A stretch of 64,000 nucleotides of DNA from JADFXI01 sp963784135 (GTDB taxonomy: Bacteria; Nitrospirota; Thermodesulfovibrionia; Thermodesulfovibrionales; Dissulfurispiraceae). This document shows positions 58,356-64,000 of the stretch, piece by piece. Positions within the stretch are counted from its first letter, which is position 1; every line of letters starts with the position of its first letter. The stretch covers positions 1 through 64,000 of the forward strand of contig CAWAQG010000014.1 in NCBI GenBank assembly GCA_963784135.1. Reading direction: 5' to 3'. Position numbers and translations under genes: made by a program. The notes under the pieces are model-generated. The model did not search any database. It was not told the origin of the DNA and saw only the letters and a list, made by a program, of their open reading frames with translations.

Positions 58356-59164
58356 TGAAGAACGCAGGACCACGTATAGTAGCGGTTTCCAGCGGAAAGG
58401 GCGGGGTGGGCAAGACCAACTTTGTTGCAAACCTTGCGCTGTTTTACGCGAGTTTGAACAAAAAAGTGCTCATTCTTGATGCCGACCTTGGATTGAGCAA
58501 TATCGATGTTCTGTTCGGCATAGCTCCCAAATTCAATCTTAAGCATGTCCTGCTGGGGGAGAAGACGATAAAAGATATTATTGTGAACGGTCCGTTAGGC
58601 ATAATGATCATGCCTGCAAGCTCAGGCGTCAGGGCGTTGACGGAACTCTCCGATAAAAACCGGATGAAGCTTGTTTCTGAACTGGACAGTTTCGATTTGC
58701 CGTTCGATATCTTCCTGATCGACACAGGCGCCGGCATATCGGACAACGTGCTGTTTTTCTGCAGCGCAGCGCAGGAGACTATTGTTATTGTGACCCCGGA
58801 ACCTACGTCGCTGGCAGACGCTTATGCCTTGATAAAGGTGTTGTCCAGGGATTTTGGAGAAAGGAATTTCAGGATACTTGTGAACACGGCCAGGTCCGAA
58901 AAAGAGGCCTTTGATACATTCAGAAAGCTGGCAATAGTTGCAGACAAGTTCCTGGCCCTCTCCGTGGAATACATAGGCTTTTTGCCTTATGAGCAGCATG
59001 TCAAAGATGCCATTATTGCGCAGAAAGGCTACATTGCCATGTACCCAAACAGTATTTTTTCAAAGAAGCTCGCTGTTATCGGGAAAAACCTGATTGAAAA
59101 TCCGCTGGCCGATGTCAAAGGCAATATACAGTTCTTTCTAAAGAAGGCACTCAGGGTAGAATGA
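58355..59164 (+). CDS. flhG: MinD-like ATPase FlhG/FleN
   Basis: A 269-residue ParA/MinD-family ATPase with the deviant Walker A SSGKGGVGKTNFVANLALFY, switch region LDADLGLSNIDVLFGIAPKF and IDTGAGISDNVLFFCSAAQE. With FlhF it fixes flagellar number, and it can restrain FlrA-type activators. The C-terminal helix (KKLAVIGKNLIENPLADVKG) suits membrane or FlhF contact. The start overlaps the flhF stop by one base (TAATG) and fliA follows after four bases. Confidence 0.93.
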   Translation: MKNAGPRIVAVSSGKGGVGKTNFVANLALFYASLNKKVLILDADLGLSNIDVLFGIAPKFNLKHVLLGEKTIKDIIVNGPLGIMIMPASSGVRALTELSDKNRMKLVSELDSFDLPFDIFLIDTGAGISDNVLFFCSAAQETIVIVTPEPTSLADAYALIKVLSRDFGERNFRILVNTARSEKEAFDTFRKLAIVADKFLALSVEYIGFLPYEQHVKDAIIAQKGYIAMYPNSIFSKKLAVIGKNLIENPLADVKGNIQFFLKKALRVE

Positions 59165-59168
59165 CAAT

Positions 59169-59891
59169 ATGGGAAAGGTATCGGAAAAAGAAAAGGAGCA
59201 AATAATCGACCAATTCCTGCCGAGAGTAAAATATTATGCGTCGAGGTATGCTTTTTATCTTCCGCCCGAATTAAGCGTTGAAGACCTGGTGTCGGCGGGC
59301 ATAATAGGACTTTTGGAGGCAATAGAACGGTATGACCCCTCTTTTAACGCCAGCTTGAGCACTTTCGCCGATTTCAGGATACGGGGCGCCATTATTGACG
59401 AAGTACGTTCCATGCAGTGGGTATCCAAAGATGCCAGAAAAAAGCTTGATGATGCGAGGCATGCATATTCAGCATTGGAGAAGGAGCTTAATCGCAGCGC
59501 CAGTGATGAGGAAGTTGCCGAAAAATTGAATATATCTCTTGAGGAGCTATACAAGACATTATCCACTGCCAATACCATGCGTATGATCAAGCTTGAGGAC
59601 CTTGGGATGACGAATAACGAAGGTGAGTCCCTGGACATCCTGGAATGCATTTCTGATAAAGAAGGCAAGGACATGCTTGATGAACTCAATCTTAAAGAAT
59701 TGAGGGCGTCCCTTGGCAGCGCCATTGATGGTTTGCCGGAAAAAGAGAGGCTTGTTATGACCCTTTATTACTATGAAGAACTCACCATGAAGGAAATAGG
59801 GAAAGTCCTCGATATAAGCGAATCAAGAGTTTGCCAACTGCACGGCAAGGCCCTTTTGAAGCTCCGGTCTGCTATGGAGAAATTTAAATAA
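59169..59891 (+). CDS. fliA: Flagellar sigma factor FliA (sigma28)
   Basis: A 240-residue sigma factor with region 2 (LSVEDLVSAGIIGLLEAIER, TFADFRIRGAIIDEVRSMQW), region 3 and region 4 (LPEKERLVMTLYYYEELTMK, ESRVCQLHGKALLKLRSAME). It transcribes late genes such as flagellin and chemotaxis operons once the hook is done. It forms the usual flhF-flhG-fliA unit. No flgM is visible nearby. Confidence 0.95.
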   Translation: MGKVSEKEKEQIIDQFLPRVKYYASRYAFYLPPELSVEDLVSAGIIGLLEAIERYDPSFNASLSTFADFRIRGAIIDEVRSMQWVSKDARKKLDDARHAYSALEKELNRSASDEEVAEKLNISLEELYKTLSTANTMRMIKLEDLGMTNNEGESLDILECISDKEGKDMLDELNLKELRASLGSAIDGLPEKERLVMTLYYYEELTMKEIGKVLDISESRVCQLHGKALLKLRSAMEKFK

Positions 59892-60070
59892 TCATTTTAA
59901 GAAGTCTTAGATTTCTCTCTCTCTCTTTAGGTATAATTATAGTCCTTGAATACTTTAACATATATTATATATTATTCTATAACACATTATAAACAAGCAA
60001 ACCCTGCAGCAAGCTGCAGGATTACCTCACCTCTCATTGATGGGTGGGGGGTCATTCGGAGGCTGATTGC

Positions 60071-61918
60071 GTGGCAAAGAATATCAATAGTTTGATTAAG
60101 AAATTATCAGATAAAGACCCTTCTGTCAGGAAGAGGACTATAGAGGAGTTGGCTGAAGGCGATGAAAGGGTATTATTTCCGCTGATAAAAGCGTTGAGCG
60201 ATGAAAGTGCCGGCGTGCAGGATGCCGCAATGAGGTCCCTGATTGCTATCGGAGGAGAGGTCACCGCTTACATGGTGCTGCCGCTCTTAAGGGCCAATAC
60301 ATATCTGCGCAATACCGCTCTTATTATCCTCACCCACCTGGGGGGCGTATCGGTACCGTTTCTTTATCCGCTGCTTAAAGATAAAGATGATGATGTGAGA
60401 AAATTCGCCATTGATCTTCTGGCCGATATAGGTAATGGCGTTGACCCGGCTTTTATTGTCCCGCTGCTCAAGGACAGTAACAGCAATGTACGGGCTGCTG
60501 CGGCAAAGGCACTTGGCCTGCTTGGATATCGTCAGGCTGTGCCGGATCTGCTCAAGGCCTTGAATGACGAGGAATGGGTCTGTTTTTCAGTACTGGAATC
60601 GCTTGGAGAACTGAAGGATGACAGTTCAGTGGAGCAGATAGCGGGGCTGCTGTCTCTCCCTTCCCAGGTTGTCCGGCTTGAGGCTATTGATACTCTTGGA
60701 AAACTCGGTTCAGATAAGGCCGCAGACAAGCTCGTAGCCTATCTGCAGCATGCGCCTCAGGATGAAAGAAACGCCGTAATAAAAAGCCTTATCAAAATAG
60801 GCATTAATCCCGACATGTCGGATATTGCAGAATACCTGATCACCATGCTCAAAGAGGGTGAATGGGAAGACAAGGAAGTGGCACTGAAGGGAATAGCAGC
60901 GCTTAATTGCAGGGAAGCTGTCAGCGTGATGGTTGATGTTACCGGATCTCTTGACCCCTCATTGCCCGATAATGAAGAGAAAATTTCAATGTTGAAATCC
61001 ACCATTAAGTCGATTGATTCCGAAAAGGAACTCTTGCGGCTGCTTGAGTTTCAGGACATGAAGTACCGGGGGAAGTCGTTTGCGATAGAGATCCTGGGTG
61101 AAATGAAAAGCAGCAGCGCTATTCCTGTACTTATCAGGTATTTGAATGACACAAGGAGGGACTTGAGGAGGGCTTCGACCCTTGCTCTTGGCGCCATAGG
61201 CGGTCCCGAGTCCATAAACCCGCTCCTTGAGACATCGCAGCGCGATGTCGATGCTCATGTGAGACGCCTTGCGATTGAGGCGCTCGGCACGATACAGGCA
61301 AAAGAAGCGTATGCACCGCTCGAGGAACTCATGTTCGTGGAAAAGTATTACGATGTGCTTGAGAAAATTGTTGAATCGCTGCTTAAAATAGATGCAGGCA
61401 GGTTCCTTTCCGGCATTGCCGGTTACAGTACCGTTATCCGTGAGATTACTGCCAGGACTGCATCGGATGAAGATATTCTCCTGAGTCTGACGGAGGAGCC
61501 CGACAAGAAAGTAAAAATTGCCGCCATCTACAGCCTTGGCCGGCTGGGGACCGATCGGGCCAACACGCGGCTGATTCAATTTTTGGTAAACAGTGATGCG
61601 GATATACGGAAGGCCGCAGTGGTCGGTCTTGGAGAGGCGCGTTGCTGCTCCCCGGAACTTTTGGATGCCCTGGGGGACGACGACTCCTGGGTCCGTTTTT
61701 ATACGATCAAGACCGTTGCTTTCACCTGCGAGAGAGAAACAGCGATCAGCAAGATAGCTCCATTGCTTTTTGATGAGTTCATTCCTGTTGTGATGTCTGC
61801 CATAGATGCTATTGTTGAACTCGGCGGACAGGAAGCGTATGAGGCGCTTTCTGCTCATGAGGAGCATCATAACAAAGATGTCCGGGAGAAAATCCGGGAG
61901 GCGCTCAACTCTTTATGA
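60071..61918 (+). CDS. HEAT-repeat protein next to cheR
   Basis: A 615-residue protein made of about eighteen HEAT/PBS-lyase-like repeats of 30 residues from end to end (DKDPSVRKRTIEELAEGDER, DSNSNVRAAAAKALGLLGYR, DTRRDLRRASTLALGAIGGP, NSDADIRKAAVVGLGEARCC). There is no signal, membrane helix or enzyme motif, so it is a cytoplasmic scaffold. The start is GTG at 60071 with GGAGG upstream; a GTG at 60044 is possible. Its stop overlaps the cheR ATG (ATGA), so it belongs to the chemotaxis transcript and probably binds a chemotaxis or motor protein. I do not know a named family. Confidence 0.85.
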   Translation: MAKNINSLIKKLSDKDPSVRKRTIEELAEGDERVLFPLIKALSDESAGVQDAAMRSLIAIGGEVTAYMVLPLLRANTYLRNTALIILTHLGGVSVPFLYPLLKDKDDDVRKFAIDLLADIGNGVDPAFIVPLLKDSNSNVRAAAAKALGLLGYRQAVPDLLKALNDEEWVCFSVLESLGELKDDSSVEQIAGLLSLPSQVVRLEAIDTLGKLGSDKAADKLVAYLQHAPQDERNAVIKSLIKIGINPDMSDIAEYLITMLKEGEWEDKEVALKGIAALNCREAVSVMVDVTGSLDPSLPDNEEKISMLKSTIKSIDSEKELLRLLEFQDMKYRGKSFAIEILGEMKSSSAIPVLIRYLNDTRRDLRRASTLALGAIGGPESINPLLETSQRDVDAHVRRLAIEALGTIQAKEAYAPLEELMFVEKYYDVLEKIVESLLKIDAGRFLSGIAGYSTVIREITARTASDEDILLSLTEEPDKKVKIAAIYSLGRLGTDRANTRLIQFLVNSDADIRKAAVVGLGEARCCSPELLDALGDDDSWVRFYTIKTVAFTCERETAISKIAPLLFDEFIPVVMSAIDAIVELGGQEAYEALSAHEEHHNKDVREKIREALNSL

Positions 61919-62745
61919 CGATCTCAATAAGCGATGAAGTATTTAAACAATTCAGGGACTTTATTTACGAGAAAAGCGGTATTTTTATCCCGGACAATAA
62001 AAAATATTTTCTTGAGAACAGGCTTGGAAGGAGAATACAGGAATTGAATCTCAAGGGCTTCGAGGATTACCTGTATAATCTCAGGTATAATTCCGAGCAC
62101 CGTGAACTTCAGCGGCTTTTTGAGTTAATAACTACCAATGAGACTTTTTTCTTCAGGGAGCCGCAGCAATTCGAGGTATTCAGAGGTGAGTTATTAAACC
62201 AGATTACCGCTGAAAATGCAAAAGCAGGCCGCCGGGACATTAAAATATGGTCTGCCGCATCTTCTACCGGGGAGGAAGCGTATACCTTGTCCATAGTCCT
62301 TCTCGAGAAAGTTGAACTCGGCGGATTCAAAAAAGATATTTTTGCTTCGGATATCAGCGAAGCGGTACTGGCATCTGCGCGTACAGGCGTATACGGTTCA
62401 TATTCCATACGGAATGTCCCGAGCGCTTATTTGAATAAATACTTTAAAAATACCGACCAGCAATATAGTTTATCGAGCGCGGTCAAATCAATGGTAAAAT
62501 TCTCCAGGGTAAATCTGGTGGAAGAAAAAGATGTCAGGATGATACGCGGGGTCGATGTAGTGTTCTGCAGGAATGTCCTTATTTATTTTGACGATAAAGC
62601 CAAGCAGAAGGTGGTATCGCATTTGTATGACGCTCTCAGGCCGGGCGGATATCTCTTTATCGGCACATCTGAAAGCCTCCATAATCTGACGAGGGCCTTC
62701 AGACCGGTGGTTATCAATAAGGTAATTATATATCAGAAGGTTTAA
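61915..62745 (+). CDS. cheR: Chemotaxis protein methyltransferase CheR
   Basis: A 276-residue SAM-dependent methyltransferase of the CheR type: N-domain (DEVFKQFRDFIYEKSGIFIP), NETFFFREPQQFEVF, the SAM motif WSAASSTGEEAYTLSIVLLE, DISEAVLASARTGVYG, and RNVLIYFDDKAKQKVVSHLY. It adds methyl groups to chemoreceptor glutamates. It overlaps the HEAT gene by four bases. The beta subdomain is present, so it can bind receptors directly. Confidence 0.95.
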   Translation: MTISISDEVFKQFRDFIYEKSGIFIPDNKKYFLENRLGRRIQELNLKGFEDYLYNLRYNSEHRELQRLFELITTNETFFFREPQQFEVFRGELLNQITAENAKAGRRDIKIWSAASSTGEEAYTLSIVLLEKVELGGFKKDIFASDISEAVLASARTGVYGSYSIRNVPSAYLNKYFKNTDQQYSLSSAVKSMVKFSRVNLVEEKDVRMIRGVDVVFCRNVLIYFDDKAKQKVVSHLYDALRPGGYLFIGTSESLHNLTRAFRPVVINKVIIYQKV

Positions 62746-62771
62746 ACAATGGAGACTAAGAGGAGTTCATT

Positions 62772-63161
62772 ATGAAGCTACTGATTGTTGATGACGACAA
62801 AACAACGAGGAAACTGCTCAGTCTATATCTTAAAGGAAAGGGATACGAGGTAGTGCCGGCAGAAAACGGACTGGATGCAATTGAAAAACTCGGCACCGAA
62901 AGTATAAACCTTGTTGTTACCGATATGAACATGCCTTACATGGACGGCATTGAACTCACAAAAACACTGCGTGCGGACAGCAACCTGAAGAATATCCCGA
63001 TAATTATGGTCACGACAGAGGCTGATGACGACGAGAAGAAAAAAGCCTTTGAGGCCGGCGTTGATGATTATTTGGTCAAACCTACTAATGCGGATGCGAT
63101 TAGTGAGAGTATAAAGCGCATTATCAAAAAGATATTTAGCGGAGGTGATGGTAATGTTTAA
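62772..63161 (+). CDS. CheY-like response regulator
   Basis: A 129-residue single receiver domain: Asp7/Asp8, phospho-Asp51 (VTDMNMPYMDGIEL), Thr81 (MVTTEADD) and Lys103. The end is a basic tail (ESIKRIIKKIFSGGDGNV). It overlaps the next, canonical cheY by eight bases. Two adjacent receivers before cheA suggest one contacts FliM and the other acts as a phosphate sink or scaffold; this one looks less like classical CheY. Confidence 0.92.
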   Translation: MKLLIVDDDKTTRKLLSLYLKGKGYEVVPAENGLDAIEKLGTESINLVVTDMNMPYMDGIELTKTLRADSNLKNIPIIMVTTEADDDEKKKAFEAGVDDYLVKPTNADAISESIKRIIKKIFSGGDGNV

Positions 63162-63561
63162 TCTGGGTCTCAAAGTGCTTGTTGTCGACGACTTCCCGAC
63201 GATGAGAAGAATAGTGAGGAACCTTCTGAAACAACTCGGTTTTGAACATATAGATGAGGCTGAAGATGGGGCACAGGCATTGCTTCGGCTAAGAGGCGGC
63301 AATTTCGGGTTGGTCATCTCCGACTGGAATATGCCGAATATGGAGGGTATCGAACTTCTCAGAAATGTCCGGAAGGAGCCCGAACCGTTGAGGGACATCC
63401 CTTTTCTCATGGTCACGGCAGAGGCGGAAAAGGAGAAAGTGATAGAGGCCATTAAGGCAGGAGTCGACAACTATGTCGTCAAGCCGTTTACAGCAGAGAT
63501 ACTTAAAGAGAAACTCGAAAAAATTGCGGAAAAGAAGAAATCATTGAAAGCAGGGGGATAA
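63154..63561 (+). CDS. cheY: Chemotaxis response regulator CheY
   Basis: A 135-residue receiver with the classical CheY features: Asp12/Asp13, Asp57 in SDWNMPNMEGIELL, Thr88 in MVTAEAEKEKVIEA, and Lys110 in YVVKPFTAE. It should bind FliM when phosphorylated and alter motor rotation. ATG at 63154 has GGAGG eight bases upstream; ATG 63148 would sit too near. cheA follows two bases after its stop. Confidence 0.93.
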   Translation: MFNLGLKVLVVDDFPTMRRIVRNLLKQLGFEHIDEAEDGAQALLRLRGGNFGLVISDWNMPNMEGIELLRNVRKEPEPLRDIPFLMVTAEAEKEKVIEAIKAGVDNYVVKPFTAEILKEKLEKIAEKKKSLKAGG

Positions 63562-63563
63562 GC

Positions 63564-64000
63564 ATGGCTGACGAAATGGATGAAATAATAAGCGAATTCG
63601 TTATCGAAGCCTCGGAGACGCTTGAAAGAATCGATCCCATGTTTGTCGAACTGGAAGTAAAGGGCTACGATAAAGATATTCTCAATGAAATATTTCGCGG
63701 CATGCATACTCTTAAGGGAGCTGCCGGGTTTCTCGGCTTCCAGCCGATAGTTGATGTTGCCCACAGGGCTGAAAGCATCATGAAACGTCTTCGCGATGCT
63801 GAAATTGTCCTTTCAAAGGAGCTGATGGATGTCATACTGAAGAGTGTCGATGCATTACGGCTCTTTATTTTTCATATAAAAATGAAAGACGGCCTCGATG
63901 AAGATATTTCAACTCTCCTCGCCGAATTAGACAGGGCTTCTGAATCTGCAAAGCCGGCAACGGGGGCTGAAGAAGAACGTGTAAAGGTAGAGGTAGAGGC
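63564..64000 (+). CDS. cheA: Chemotaxis histidine kinase CheA (5' part only)
   Basis: The first 145 residues of a CheA that runs off the window. The HPt domain is complete, with phospho-acceptor His48 in FRGMHTLKGAAGFLGF and the start DEIISEFVIEASETLERIDP. A charged linker follows (KPATGAEEERVKVEVE). The kinase, dimer and CheW-like domains lie beyond 64000. The ATG comes two bases after the cheY stop with AGGGGG upstream. Confidence 0.93.
   Translation, partial: MADEMDEIISEFVIEASETLERIDPMFVELEVKGYDKDILNEIFRGMHTLKGAAGFLGFQPIVDVAHRAESIMKRLRDAEIVLSKELMDVILKSVDALRLFIFHIKMKDGLDEDISTLLAELDRASESAKPATGAEEERVKVEVE

Noticed and set aside
60986..61870. A 294-codon minus frame opposite the HEAT gene
   Set aside because: It is the shadow of a repetitive helical coding sequence on plus, which has clear HEAT repeats and a ribosome binding site.

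Overview
The window reads as about 64 kb of chromosome from a Gram-negative, motile, piliated bacterium. The gene content and order point to a Nitrospirota-like lineage (class Thermodesulfovibrionia or a neighbour). The clues are the sigma54-dependent flagellar cluster flrB-flrC-flgB-flgC-fliE to fliA, an MSHA-type pilus locus, TMTC-like TPR membrane proteins and many dispersed hairpin repeats. The taxonomic call is inference; no rRNA or tRNA is present to settle it.

Layout. (1) 119-6530, minus strand: an ICMT-like methyltransferase, a small SAP-domain protein, an HMA metal-binding protein, then a TonB/ExbD/ExbB energiser downstream of a TonB-dependent receptor broken by three frameshifts, headed by a small His/Cys-rich membrane protein. 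(2) 7026-11737, plus: two overlapping genes of unusual architecture (a GspE/MshE N-terminal-like domain followed by two or three arginine-heptad, DUF202-like membrane modules), then a histidine kinase and a response regulator. (3) 11740-14300: a scarred region with an IS3-family transposase tail, the 3' end of a PEP/pyruvate-binding protein gene, a second small copy of that tail, a remnant of a TPR membrane protein and a DUF4143 ATPase. (4) 14299-16686: a large TMTC-like TPR membrane protein carrying a repeat element in frame. (5) 16745-32740: an MSHA-like type IV pilus locus. Minor pilins and a 982-residue pilin-adhesin fusion lie on plus; pilins, MshG, MshE, MshM, MshL, PilP/PilO-like proteins and a PilM-PilN fusion lie on minus; a sigma54 activator without a receiver domain is divergent from the minus operon. 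(6) 33214-64000, plus: a TPR protein, FlrB/FlrC, the flagellar basal body, hook and export genes (flgBC, fliEFGHIJ, motE-like, fliK, flgD, two hook-family genes, fliLMNOPQR, flhB, flhA, flhF, flhG, fliA), a HEAT-repeat protein, cheR, two cheY-like genes and the start of cheA.

How it fits together. FlrB/FlrC are expected to fire sigma54 promoters; clear -24/-12 matches sit before flgB, fliK and fliL, and a weaker one before the pilus operon next to its own activator. FliA then serves late genes outside the window. FlhF/FlhG imply control of polar flagellar number. MshE carries the c-di-GMP-binding sequence pattern, so pili and motility are probably tied to the same second messenger.

The non-coding DNA is unusual. 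Palindromes whose arms are 6-8 bp tandem units sit at many operon junctions and sometimes run into coding sequence (FliP leader, MotE start, the TPR protein). Two 170-181 bp inverted-repeat elements with different ends share a near-identical internal core of roughly 46 bp. The most novel protein-level signal is the pair of MshEN-like, multi-DUF202-like genes at 7026-9864.
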